Assembly (NCBI GenBank): GCA_017554335.1
Contig: JAFZIO010000054.1
Coordinates: 1 to 42,336 of the forward strand
Length of the DNA: 42,336 bases
Direction: 5' to 3'
DNA from: Bacteroidales bacterium
GTDB taxonomy: Bacteria > Bacteroidota > Bacteroidia > Bacteroidales > UBA932
This document shows positions 28,405-37,016 of the stretch, in pieces (positions within the stretch are counted from its first letter, which is position 1; the number at the start of each line of letters is the position of its first letter). Both the position numbers and the translations under genes were made by a program. A model generated the notes under the pieces. That model did no database searches and was not told where the DNA came from. It worked only from the letters and a program-made list of their open reading frames with translations.

Positions 28405-31056
28405 ATGAACAGAATTCCGTTGCTGACCGTACTTGCGGTCTTTCTGGCCTGCGCATGCGGCAAAGAGACCGGAGCACCTGTCACAAAAACTGCGGTCCCG
28501 GAGAACGATGGCGATTCCGCCGCTTCCGTTTTTCTCCCCGGACAGATAAGCGTATATTTCGACGATGACCTCGTCTCCCTAGTAGAATCCGGTGCTGATT
28601 TCAAGAAGGCGGGCACCAAGGCTGCCGGTTTCGCCGGTGCGCTCGAAGAATTGGGCGTGGTTTCCATGGAGAGGCTTTTCCCCGTGGATGAAGAGTTCGA
28701 AGCCAGGCACAGGGAGTTCGGCCTCCATCGCTGGTACAGGGTACGCTTCGACGGTGGCACGCCCGCTCCTGCCGCAGCAGAGCGCTTCGGCATGGTTCCC
28801 GGCGTCAGCATTGCCAACCCGGTTTACAAGGTGGCAACATGTGATACGTACTTCGATGATCCGCAGGAAAAGAGTCAGTGGCATTATCACAACAGCTCCT
28901 TGTCTTGGGCGGATGTGAACGTCGTTCCGGTATGGAAAAAATACACCAGGGGCAGCAGTAAAGTTATTGTTGCCGTGATTGATGCCGGAATAGACCTGGC
29001 TCACGAAGACCTTGCAGACGCTGTTGTGCCCCCTGGCGATAACGGGAGCCGCAGCTTCATGATAGACAATACCGGATACCGTATTGTGGCAGGGGAGCAC
29101 GGCACCCATGTGGCAGGCACTATCGGTGCCATAAACAATAACGGTAAGGGTGTTGCAGGTCTTGCGGGAGGTGATGCTAAGGCCGGGGAAGCAGGTGTAC
29201 GCCTGATGTCCTGCCAGATTTTTCAGGACGGGCTGAAGGGAGCAAACGATGAGGCTGCCATGGTATGGGCCGCCGATCATGGAGCCGTTATCAGCAACAA
29301 CAGTTGGGGATATGATTATCGGGATGAGAAGGGAAACTATGACCGGAAAGCGGCTGAAACCGCCCATAACAAATTCATCCAGCCCAACACCGGCGCATAT
29401 AAGGAGAGCATGAAGGATGCCATCGACTACTTCAATACCTACGCCGGAATAGACAAGAACGGACGCCAGACAGGTCCCATGGCAGGAGGCCTTGTGCTCT
29501 TTGCCGCAGGCAATGAGGGACGTATGTATGGCGCTCCGGGGTGCTATCCCGGATGCATGTCTGTAGGTGCTATCACTCCTTACGGAACTAGGTCCACATT
29601 TTCCAATTACGGTGAATGGGTGGATATTTGCGCCCCTGGTGTAGATGTACTCAGCACCACTCCCAAGAATACATATTCCAGTATGAGTGGTACCTCCATG
29701 GCTTGCCCCCATGTGGCGGGAGTCGCTGCACTTGTGGTTTCTTACTGCGGCGGCACCGGATTTACGCGTGAAATGCTGTGGGAGAAGCTGGTGGGTGGCG
29801 GCAACAGTGCGGATGTTCCTGCCTCTTACAGGATAGGACCTCTGGTAGATGCTCTGGGTGCAATGGTATATGGCACCGGAGAACCCCCGCAGAAGGTTGC
29901 TGATGTGAAAATTGATGAGGTTATATCCAATAATGTTATTGTTAGCCTCACCGTTCCGTCAGATCATGACGGAGAGCCTGCATATGGATTCCGGCTTTTG
30001 GCATCAGAAAACATAAAGGATCTTCAGGAGTGCGACCCGCGCAGTCCCGGTTCCCTGCACTTTGGAGACTTCTTAAGCAAGGATGCTAAAGTTGGGGAAA
30101 GAGTAACCGGTGTTTTGGATGACCTTGGATTCAATACCGATTATTATGTCGCTGTCTCGGCATACGATTATGGCCGTAACTTCTCCGAAATTACAATTAT
30201 CGGCAGCGTTACAACAGGCGGGAACCATGCTCCGACTATGGAATTGAACTATGAAGGAAACTTCCAGTTCCATGTTCAGGACAATTTCTTTATACCGTTT
30301 ACTGTATCCGACGAAGACGGGCATGTGGTTAATGTGGAGTACGACAAAGATGCGAATGATGAGGGAGCCCTTACTCTCGTTGACGGTACCAAGAGCGGTG
30401 AGTTCCGTCTGAAAGTGCTTGGAGCTGCAGCCAAAGCCGGAGTATACCGTTCTGTTCTCCATATATCCGACAATTACGGATTGTCTTTCGATTACCCTGT
30501 AGATTATGAGGTCCTGCCCAACGAGGCACCGAAAATACTGAAGCCTGTTGAGAACATCATCCTGAACGAGGTGGGTGACATGCTCAAAATAAACATGAGC
30601 GAGTATATCGTGGACCCCGACGGAGAAACGCTCAGCTATAAGGTTGATGTTTCAGACAATTCTGTGGTCCACGTCAGCCAGAAAGGCGGAAGCGATGTGC
30701 TCACACTCACGGCCATTGCAGATTCCGGCCTTGTGACGGTGACGCTTTCCACCACAGATGCAGGCGGGGAAAAGGCCTCCCTCTCGTTCAAGGTACTGAT
30801 ACGTGCTGCGGATCAGGAATTCCAGGCCTATCCCAATCCTGTAGTGGAGACACTCTATGTAGGAACGGGACAGACTTCGGAATATTCTACCGTATATATT
30901 TTCAATGCCTTGGGAGCGCAAGTCTATTCGGCAGAGATGCTGTGCAGTGCTTTTGAGCCTGCGGAGATCAACATGCGTAATGCCGGCCCGGGCCTGTACA
31001 CCCTCATGGTCACGTTCGGCGGCAAGACGTACAAGACTACCATAATCAAGAAGTAG
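28405..31056 (+). CDS. Subtilisin-like (S8) protease with type IX secretion sorting domain
   Basis: The 883-residue protein has the S8 triad: Asp193 in VIDAGIDLAHEDL, His232 in EHGTHVAGTIGA and Ser431 in MSGTSMACPHVAG, with the oxyanion Asn370 in FAAGNEG. After the catalytic domain come a fibronectin-like and cadherin-like beta modules (about 490-800). The last 75 residues (from YPNPVVETLYV, about 809, to the Lys-Lys end) are a type IX secretion C-terminal sorting domain. Residues 20-160 look like a propeptide. The signal peptide ends in FLACAC, which could be lipidated; type IX clients usually have plain Sec signals. It should be exported to the surface and cut protein for the SusCD pair. 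Confidence 0.9.
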   Translation: MNRIPLLTVLAVFLACACGKETGAPVTKTAVPENDGDSAASVFLPGQISVYFDDDLVSLVESGADFKKAGTKAAGFAGALEELGVVSMERLFPVDEEFEARHREFGLHRWYRVRFDGGTPAPAAAERFGMVPGVSIANPVYKVATCDTYFDDPQEKSQWHYHNSSLSWADVNVVPVWKKYTRGSSKVIVAVIDAGIDLAHEDLADAVVPPGDNGSRSFMIDNTGYRIVAGEHGTHVAGTIGAINNNGKGVAGLAGGDAKAGEAGVRLMSCQIFQDGLKGANDEAAMVWAADHGAVISNNSWGYDYRDEKGNYDRKAAETAHNKFIQPNTGAYKESMKDAIDYFNTYAGIDKNGRQTGPMAGGLVLFAAGNEGRMYGAPGCYPGCMSVGAITPYGTRSTFSNYGEWVDICAPGVDVLSTTPKNTYSSMSGTSMACPHVAGVAALVVSYCGGTGFTREMLWEKLVGGGNSADVPASYRIGPLVDALGAMVYGTGEPPQKVADVKIDEVISNNVIVSLTVPSDHDGEPAYGFRLLASENIKDLQECDPRSPGSLHFGDFLSKDAKVGERVTGVLDDLGFNTDYYVAVSAYDYGRNFSEITIIGSVTTGGNHAPTMELNYEGNFQFHVQDNFFIPFTVSDEDGHVVNVEYDKDANDEGALTLVDGTKSGEFRLKVLGAAAKAGVYRSVLHISDNYGLSFDYPVDYEVLPNEAPKILKPVENIILNEVGDMLKINMSEYIVDPDGETLSYKVDVSDNSVVHVSQKGGSDVLTLTAIADSGLVTVTLSTTDAGGEKASLSFKVLIRAADQEFQAYPNPVVETLYVGTGQTSEYSTVYIFNALGAQVYSAEMLCSAFEPAEINMRNAGPGLYTLMVTFGGKTYKTTIIKK

Positions 31057-31059
31057 AGT

Positions 31060-31986
31060 ATGAAGAGAGCATTTGCATTATTGATTGTTGCGTCTTTGTC
31101 TTTCCAGGCTTTGGCGCAAGGTACGGCTATGGATTTCATCCGGGCCAACTGGGGCACTGTGTCCTTTGGCACTGCCGGTGCGGATTATGCGTCCTTCTCT
31201 TCCGGCACGGCTTTTTCCGCCGTCGGCAATCCTGCCAAGCTTCCCCTTTCGTCGCAGAAACTGGATGCCGCCGGAACTTTCGGGCTGCTTCCTTCGGGCG
31301 AATCCCGGAGCATGGTATATGGAGGCGGCGCATCCGTTAAGCTCGGGCGCATCGGCATATCTGCCGCATACCTCGGCATCAGCCATCCCGAAATCCAGCT
31401 TTCTAGTGCCGGAGGCGGTGCTTCCGGGCGCTTCAGCCCAAATGATATGATGGTAGGCCTTGGCCTGGCGGTCGGGATAGGAGACTATCTTTCTTTGGGA
31501 GCCGTGGGCCGTTATGCCGGCTCTGCGCTCGACGCCAAGACCAAACTGTCATCCCTCTCCGCCGACGTGGTGGCCATGTTCAGGAAAGACGCCCTCAGCA
31601 TAAGCGCCGGCGTTGTAGCCCTCGGGCCCAAGGTGGAATCTGTCAGCAACAGGAGCTACTCCTTGCCGTCTTCGGCAAGGCTCGGAGCTGCTTACGTCCT
31701 GAGCTTCGGTGACTTTGCTCTGGATATAATGGCAGATGCCGATTACTATTTCAGCGAAAACCTATGTATTGCTGCGGGAATCCAGGCTGGTTACAAAGAT
31801 ATGGTTTTCCTGCGGACCGGAATGAACGTCACAACCATCAATGATGACTTCATTGCAACTCCGGTACCTTCTGTCATAGCTACAGGCGCAGGCGTAAAGC
31901 TGTTTGGCGTGAAACTGGACCTTGGTGTCACGCTGAATGCCCTCACAGGCAGCGCCCTTATGGCTTCGCTCGGATACGCTTTCTAG
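31060..31986 (+). CDS. PorV/PorQ-like outer-membrane barrel protein
   Basis: The 308-residue protein has a signal peptide (MKRAFALLIVASLSFQALAQ) and alternating beta-barrel strands rich in Gly, ending in Phe (LGYAF). The segments FGTAGADYASF, SAVGNPAKL, LGAVGRYAGSALD and LPSSARLGAAYVLSF resemble the PorV/PorQ family of the FadL type, which escort or attach type IX secretion clients at the surface. It lies 3 nt after a protease with a type IX sorting domain, which supports the role. It could be PorQ-like rather than PorV-like; I cannot separate these. Its stop overlaps the converging reductase gene on CTAG (31983-31986), with no terminator between them. Confidence 0.7.
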   Translation: MKRAFALLIVASLSFQALAQGTAMDFIRANWGTVSFGTAGADYASFSSGTAFSAVGNPAKLPLSSQKLDAAGTFGLLPSGESRSMVYGGGASVKLGRIGISAAYLGISHPEIQLSSAGGGASGRFSPNDMMVGLGLAVGIGDYLSLGAVGRYAGSALDAKTKLSSLSADVVAMFRKDALSISAGVVALGPKVESVSNRSYSLPSSARLGAAYVLSFGDFALDIMADADYYFSENLCIAAGIQAGYKDMVFLRTGMNVTTINDDFIATPVPSVIATGAGVKLFGVKLDLGVTLNALTGSALMASLGYAF

Positions 31987-33302
31987 AGTTTATCCTGACG
32001 GATCTGCTCTATATACTGGTCAATCCTGCCCAATTCACTCGGAATCCTGATGTGCTGCGGGCAGGATTTCATGCATTTGCCGCAGCGTATGCAGTGGTCT
32101 GCCTGGCGCATTGATTCTACGGCCTTGTCGTACTCTGCAAGGTATTTGCGGCGGGCCCTGGCATAATGCTGCTGCTCCGGTCCGGTGACGTAGGTTCCTT
32201 CTATGACGCTGTTGTCGTAGAAACGGAATACTCCGGGAATATTGATTCCGTAAGGGCAGGGCATGCAGTACTGGCAACCGGTGCATCCTACCAGAGGGAA
32301 CTTCGTGCGGTCTTCCGCTATCTCCTCCAGAAGTGCGAATTCACTCTCGTTCAGGGGCTTGAAGTTGCAGTAGGTCTTAAGATTGTCTTCCAGGTGCTCC
32401 ATATAGGTCATGCCGCTCAGTACGGTAAGCACCTTGGGGAAGCTGCCAGCGAAGCGGAACGCCCATGAAGCCACGCTGCTGTCCGGCTCAATTGCCTTCA
32501 GCTTTTCCACCTGATTCTTGGGAAGCGTGGCCAGGCCGCCGCCTCGCAGCGGCTCCATGATGACCACCGGAATATCCCGCTTGGCAAGTTCATTGTACAT
32601 GTACTCCGCATTCGTGTCCCGTCCGCCGGCATGAGTCCAGTCGATGTAGTTCATCTGTATCTGCACGAAGTCCCAGTGGTACTTCTCATGCAGCTCCATC
32701 ATGGAATCGAACCCTTCCTGATGGCTGTGGATGGAGAATCCCAGATGCCTGATATGCCCTGCAGCTTTCTCCTTCAGCAGGAAGTCCATGATTCCGGTGT
32801 CGCCGAAGCGCTTCTTGAAGTCGTCGGCACTGCCTATGGAGTGCAGCAGATAGTAGTCTATATGGTCGGTCTGGAAAATTTCCAGGGAACGGCGGTACAT
32901 CAGCACCGAATTCTCATAAGTGGAGTTGGAGAAATTGGACAGCTTGGTGGCAAGCAGCCATTTCTCGCGGGGGTGGCGGTTGAGGGCCACTGCAGTGGCG
33001 CGCTCGGAGTCGCCTCGAAGGTACACGGGGGATGTGTCGAAGTAGTTGACTCCGTGCTCCAGGGCCTTGTCTACCAAGGCGTTAACGGCCTCCTGGTCGA
33101 TAACGTCCTTGCCGTCTTCTCCCGTGGTCATGGGCCAGCGCATGCAGCCGTAGCCCAGCAGTCCTATGCCGGGGTAGTGCTGCGGGACATCTCCGCTTAT
33201 CTCATTGTTATTGGAACTTTTGGTCTCCTTGGGGGCACAGGCGGCAAGGCCTGTGGCTGCGGCAGCTGCCGCGGATGTTTTAAGAAAACTTCTCCTGTCC
33301 AT
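31983..33302 (-). CDS. Tat-exported aldo/keto reductase with C-terminal 4Fe-4S ferredoxin domain
   Basis: The 439-residue protein starts MDRRSFLKTSAAAAAATGLA, a Tat signal (RRSFLK), with a Cys22-containing lipobox-like end. The aldo/keto reductase barrel has Asp in NYFDTSPVY, Lys in LLATKL and His in YYLLHSIG. The C-terminal part has two cluster motifs, CTGCQYCMPCP and CIRCGKCMKSCP. Such reductases pass electrons between a barrel active site and iron-sulfur clusters; substrate unknown. It lies 5 nt after the polyferredoxin gene and is probably its redox partner. Confidence 0.9.
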   Translation of the reverse strand: MDRRSFLKTSAAAAAATGLAACAPKETKSSNNNEISGDVPQHYPGIGLLGYGCMRWPMTTGEDGKDVIDQEAVNALVDKALEHGVNYFDTSPVYLRGDSERATAVALNRHPREKWLLATKLSNFSNSTYENSVLMYRRSLEIFQTDHIDYYLLHSIGSADDFKKRFGDTGIMDFLLKEKAAGHIRHLGFSIHSHQEGFDSMMELHEKYHWDFVQIQMNYIDWTHAGGRDTNAEYMYNELAKRDIPVVIMEPLRGGGLATLPKNQVEKLKAIEPDSSVASWAFRFAGSFPKVLTVLSGMTYMEHLEDNLKTYCNFKPLNESEFALLEEIAEDRTKFPLVGCTGCQYCMPCPYGINIPGVFRFYDNSVIEGTYVTGPEQQHYARARRKYLAEYDKAVESMRQADHCIRCGKCMKSCPQHIRIPSELGRIDQYIEQIRQDKL

Positions 33303-33307
33303 ACTGA

Positions 33308-34702
33308 TCAGCTCCTATGAATTTCCAATCCTTTAACTGTAATGGCGCTTACAGGCCTGGACGGGCACAGGTATTCGCACTTGCCGCATCCTATACATAT
33401 CTCTTCAGCTACCACAGGCCTGCGGTGACCGTCGACGGTAACCATGCTTATGGCGCCTACGGGGCATTCGCGGGCGCATTTACCGCATCCGGCCTCGCCC
33501 TTGGCCGCCAGGCACAGCTCTGCATTCACAACGGCCGTACCTATGTGTATGAGGGTTTTGGCCTCTTTCTTCACCGGCAGAATCGCACCGGCGGGGCAGA
33601 TTTCGGAGCAGGTGGTGCACTCAGGACGGCAGAAGCCGTTCTCGTAGCCCATCTGCGGCTGCAGCAGGTGCTCCAGGTCGGTCGACGGACGCAGCACGCC
33701 GTTGGGGCAGTTGGTCACGCACAACTGGCAGGCGGTGCAGTAGTCGTAGAAGGCCTTGACGCTTTGCGCCCCGGGAGGCACCAGCCTCGGCTCGCGCTCC
33801 ACGGGCGTCTTCGCCTCCATCGGCGCAAGTCCGCCATCGACCTTCATCTCCTGCGCCCGTGCAGTCAGGCCCGCGCCGACCAGCATGGCTCCCGTGGCGA
33901 TAAACGCCCTACGGCCTTCGTCCGGCTGCTGCGCAGCGGAGCCAGGCCGCCCGTACTTCAGGCCGCCGACCTTGCAGAAGTCGATGCAGTCGAAGCAGTC
34001 AACGCAACGCGAGCCGTCGATGGTCTGCGTAGCGCTGTCGATGCAGGAGGCCTTGCAGACATGCTGGCAAGCGCCGCACTTCACGCACTTGTCAGGATCC
34101 ACATATACCCGGAACAACGAATACTTGCTGATGCTGCCCAGGAACGTGCCCACGGGGCAGATAACGTTGCACCACGCGCGCCCCCAAATCCAAGCGCAGA
34201 GCACGACGACCGCGAGCGTGGCGCAAGCGGCAATCATGAAAGGCGCAGGACCTCCGCCAACCACGGCCGTTACCATGCGCCCGTAAGCGCTGTAAGGACC
34301 CAGCAAGGCGGTGATAAGCTGACCGTCGACGATCAGGCACCCGATGTACAAAGCCAGCACAGGATAACGCACCCAGCGGCGCTCATTGTTGAACTTGTAC
34401 TTCTTGCGCAGCGGCTTGATTCGTTTGCCAAGGGTACGCCGCAACCAGATTACAACATCCTGGAAAACGCCCAGCGGGCACAGAACCGAGCAGTAGATGC
34501 GCCCGAAAACCCATGTAACAAGCAGGATACCGGCAACCACGACTATATTCCCCAGGACGGCGCTGCCGATAAGGCGCGTAACCGCAGGGAGAAACTGGAG
34601 TTTGGCCAGCCAGCCCCACCAGTCGTGTCCTATTCCCACGAACAACAGCGTCAGGCACACAAAGCACAACGCTGCCAATGCGATACGTATTTTCTTTAAC
34701 AT
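33308..34702 (-). CDS. Membrane polyferredoxin (NapH-like part fused to a NapG-like part)
   Basis: The 464-residue protein begins with NapH-type membrane helices and the paired motifs YCSVLCPLG and WCNVICPVG, followed by ferredoxin clusters CVKCGACQHVC and CVDCFDCIDFC. In mid-protein there is a Tat-like segment (GRRAFIATGAMLVGAGLTARAQ), after which come more clusters: CTACQLCVTNCP, CTTCSEICP, CGKCARECP and CIGCGKCEYLCP. This looks like a membrane electron-transfer protein joined to a periplasmic ferredoxin. The start at 34702 gives MLKKIRIALAALCFV; an earlier ATG at 34732 would overlap the phosphatase gene. No nap reductase gene is near. It probably feeds electrons from quinol to the adjacent Tat reductase (inference). 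Confidence 0.88.
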   Translation of the reverse strand: MLKKIRIALAALCFVCLTLLFVGIGHDWWGWLAKLQFLPAVTRLIGSAVLGNIVVVAGILLVTWVFGRIYCSVLCPLGVFQDVVIWLRRTLGKRIKPLRKKYKFNNERRWVRYPVLALYIGCLIVDGQLITALLGPYSAYGRMVTAVVGGGPAPFMIAACATLAVVVLCAWIWGRAWCNVICPVGTFLGSISKYSLFRVYVDPDKCVKCGACQHVCKASCIDSATQTIDGSRCVDCFDCIDFCKVGGLKYGRPGSAAQQPDEGRRAFIATGAMLVGAGLTARAQEMKVDGGLAPMEAKTPVEREPRLVPPGAQSVKAFYDYCTACQLCVTNCPNGVLRPSTDLEHLLQPQMGYENGFCRPECTTCSEICPAGAILPVKKEAKTLIHIGTAVVNAELCLAAKGEAGCGKCARECPVGAISMVTVDGHRRPVVAEEICIGCGKCEYLCPSRPVSAITVKGLEIHRS

Positions 34703-34703
34703 A

Positions 34704-36044
34704 CTAAGTAGTTTCCAAAATATGGTCAGCAAGCGTCAGGCGCTTCCCGCAATAATTGCGGAAGTCTTCCCAACGATAGAAATCGGGCCATTCACGGCCG
34801 CGGGCATCGCGGTAGCAGGCGATGGGGAAGTGCTGAGGCTCTTCGTCCAGGCTGCAACGCACCAGCACCTCGCCGCTTCGGTTGCGATACAGGGCGAACA
34901 GGAGAGTGGAGGCCATAGGCATGTTGCCGTAGTCGTAGATACGCCCCACCTTGTGGGGATCAGCCTCGCAACCGGTCCATCCGTCGGCCCCAAGGAGCAC
35001 CAGCGTGCCGGAAATCTTGTAGTCGTGCCCGAAGCGGAGGCGTGCCGCAACGTCGCCGCCGGCAATATCTTCCTCCCAATACTTGATGAAGTCCCGCAGC
35101 AGGGCCTCTTCCAGCGCCCAGTTGCGACCGTGGTAAAGCGGAGTGGCCCCGCAGCAACTGTACATCCGGAAATTCTCGCACTCCCATGCCTTCCAGGCAT
35201 CTTCCGGGTCCATCAGATACATCAGCGACTCCTCCGGACCGAGGGTCTCGGAGAACGCCAGATAGAAGTAAAACGCACGGGCGGCGCTCACGTAGTCCTT
35301 GAACACTTTGAGCACGAAAGACGGATCTTTGAAGAAGCGCCCGAAGTAGTGCCCGGGGTCAAGGTTATCGCGCCACAGAGCGTTGAATGCGGGGTTCCAC
35401 CGGGCGGTGTCGGACTCGAAAGAACGGCTCCAGTCGCGCTCCTCCGCATGAGGATTGTATTTGCTGGTGGGATTAAGCACCCCCATGTCTGCAGCCGAAG
35501 CGTCGAAGCTTATGTTCAGACCCTTGTCCAGCCGGCGGTATTCGTCGCAAGCGGCGGCCATGGAGAGGATGGTGCGGTTGGTCTGGGTAGAACGTGCCAC
35601 GATGCTGCGGCGCCCCTTGAAAACGGGCTTCCACGCCTTCATTATGCGGCCGGCTACCAGGCGGTGCTGTTCCTGCCCGTATTCAGTAAGGTCGTATGCC
35701 CGTCCGCAGACCTTATGATACACTGCTTCGCTGCGTTCCAGCAGCTCCTTCCCCAGCGGGGTTAGCTGGTCTGCGCCGTCGGCTTCGGTAACCAGCTTGT
35801 GTATCTGGTCGTAAAGCGACTCCTTGCTGTACAAGCGTGCTCCGTGACGGGCGTAAGTGCTTATGTTGAATGGCTTGAATCCATTAGGGGCGGCAGGCGC
35901 CGAGGCCGGTTTTTCATAGCGGTACCCGCAGTACCAGTCGGCAGCGCGCCGCACGTCAGAGCGAACTTCTTCAGGGGACAAACCCTGGGCCGCAAGGCAG
36001 ATGCTCAAGGCAGAAAACAGGGCTATGCTCAGCAGTCTTTTCAT
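34704..36044 (-). CDS. Histidine acid phosphatase (phytase/MINPP-like)
   Basis: The 446-residue protein has a signal peptide (MKRLLSIALFSALSICLAAQ), the catalytic RHGAR (66-70, in ISTYARHGARLYS) and a distal FGHD (338-341), the His-Asp proton-donor pair of branch-2 histidine phosphatases. It probably removes phosphate from inositol phosphates or other phosphoesters in the periplasm. The start at 36044 fits the signal peptide; a -7 box ends only 5 nt before it, so the message seems leaderless. It is upstream of the polyferredoxin gene (1 nt apart). A paralogue is at 41458-42336. Confidence 0.88.
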   Translation of the reverse strand: MKRLLSIALFSALSICLAAQGLSPEEVRSDVRRAADWYCGYRYEKPASAPAAPNGFKPFNISTYARHGARLYSKESLYDQIHKLVTEADGADQLTPLGKELLERSEAVYHKVCGRAYDLTEYGQEQHRLVAGRIMKAWKPVFKGRRSIVARSTQTNRTILSMAAACDEYRRLDKGLNISFDASAADMGVLNPTSKYNPHAEERDWSRSFESDTARWNPAFNALWRDNLDPGHYFGRFFKDPSFVLKVFKDYVSAARAFYFYLAFSETLGPEESLMYLMDPEDAWKAWECENFRMYSCCGATPLYHGRNWALEEALLRDFIKYWEEDIAGGDVAARLRFGHDYKISGTLVLLGADGWTGCEADPHKVGRIYDYGNMPMASTLLFALYRNRSGEVLVRCSLDEEPQHFPIACYRDARGREWPDFYRWEDFRNYCGKRLTLADHILETT

Positions 36045-36049
36045 GAAGA

Positions 36050-36057
36050 CAAATATA
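36050..36057 (-). promoter_or_regulatory. Bacteroidota -7 box, probably for a leaderless transcript
   Basis: On the minus strand this reads TATATTTG, an exact TAnnTTTG match, followed by TCTTC and the ATG of the phosphatase gene. The transcript would start at or next to the start codon. Confidence 0.6.
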
Positions 36058-36078
36058 GTAAAATCCAAAATAAATTCA

Positions 36079-36086
36079 TATCTTTG
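36079..36086 (+). promoter_or_regulatory. Bacteroidota -7 box upstream of greA
   Basis: TATCTTTG, exact consensus, 61 nt before the greA ATG. It diverges from the phosphatase promoter 21 bp away. No clear -33 TTTG. Confidence 0.6.
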
Positions 36087-36096
36087 CCTTTGGTTA

Positions 36097-36123
36097 GAGT
36101 TCTGTCGTAAAAAGACAGGACTC
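36097..36123 (+). promoter_or_regulatory. Stem-loop in the greA 5' leader
   Basis: GAGTTCTGTC pairs with GACAGGACTC (10 bp, one G-U pair) around a GTAAAAA loop. It begins about 10 nt after the -7 box, so it would form at the very 5' end of the greA message. It has no proper T tract, so mRNA protection or regulation is more likely than termination. Confidence 0.5.
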
Positions 36124-36147
36124 CTTTGTTTAACTTAACGCATAATT

Positions 36148-36618
36148 ATGGCAGAAGTACACTATATGAGCCAGGAAGGGCTCGAAAAGCTGAAGAAAGA
36201 CCTGGCAGAAGCGCTTGCCCAGCGTCCCGTAATTTCGGCAGCTATAGCCGAGGCCCGCGAGAAGGGAGACCTCTCCGAGAATGCGGAATATGAATCCGCC
36301 CGCGAAGCCCAGGGATTGCTGGAACTTAAAATCGCAAAACTTCAAGACACCATTGCAAACGCAAAGGTAATCGATGAATCACAGCTCAGCACAGACAAGG
36401 TCGGCATGCTTACCACCGTCAAGGTAAAGAACCTCTCCGCCGACGCCGAGATGACATTCACGATCGTGGGAGAGAAAGAGGCCGATTTTTCACAGGGACG
36501 CCTGGCTGCCACCACACCTATCGCCAGGGCTCTCATGGGTCATGCCAAAGGTGAGACCGTAGAAGCCAAAGTTCCTTCCGGAATTCTGAAATTCAAGATT
36601 CTCGATATTTCCTTATGA
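36148..36618 (+). CDS. greA: Transcription elongation factor GreA
   Basis: GreA rescues backtracked RNA polymerase by stimulating transcript cleavage. The 156-residue protein has the N-terminal coiled coil with tip motif GDLSENAEYESAREAQ (acidic Asp41 and Glu44) and a C-terminal FKBP-like domain ending PSGILKFKILDISL. The stop overlaps the HIT gene start (36615-36618). It leads a five-gene run in which every gene overlaps the next. Confidence 0.96.
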   Translation: MAEVHYMSQEGLEKLKKDLAEALAQRPVISAAIAEAREKGDLSENAEYESAREAQGLLELKIAKLQDTIANAKVIDESQLSTDKVGMLTTVKVKNLSADAEMTFTIVGEKEADFSQGRLAATTPIARALMGHAKGETVEAKVPSGILKFKILDISL

Positions 36619-37016
36619 CAATCTTTACAAAAATAGCGAAAGGGGAAATCCCTTCGTACAAAGTAGCGGAGGACGATCAGTTCTACGCTTTTTTGGATAT
36701 AAGCCCCCTTGCCGCGGGCCACACCCTGGTCATCCCCAAGAATGTAGAGGACGACTATATTTTTAATCTGGACCCCGAAGTATATCAGGGACTGTGGGCT
36801 TTTGCCCGCAAGGTCGCTAAGGCTCTCAAAGCCGCCGTGCCCTGCAAGCGCGTCGGCGTAGCCGTTCTCGGCATGGAAGTTCCCCACACCCATATCCACC
36901 TGGTACCCCTCCAGACAGAAGGAGACCTGGATTTCCGCAAGAAACGTCCTGAGATTACACCCGAACAGATGGCCGGCATAGCGGCCTCCATACTCGCCGA
37001 ATATGAAAAGCTTTAA
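36615..37016 (+). CDS. HIT-family nucleotide-binding protein
   Basis: This is a 133-residue soluble protein of the histidine triad family with the motif HTHIHLVPL (His91, His93, His95). HIT proteins act as nucleotide phosphoramidases or related hydrolases. The length and the C-terminal helix are usual. It overlaps greA by 4 nt and the following lipoprotein gene by 14 nt. The greA-HIT pairing is common in this phylum as I recall. Confidence 0.93.
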   Translation: MTIFTKIAKGEIPSYKVAEDDQFYAFLDISPLAAGHTLVIPKNVEDDYIFNLDPEVYQGLWAFARKVAKALKAAVPCKRVGVAVLGMEVPHTHIHLVPLQTEGDLDFRKKRPEITPEQMAGIAASILAEYEKL

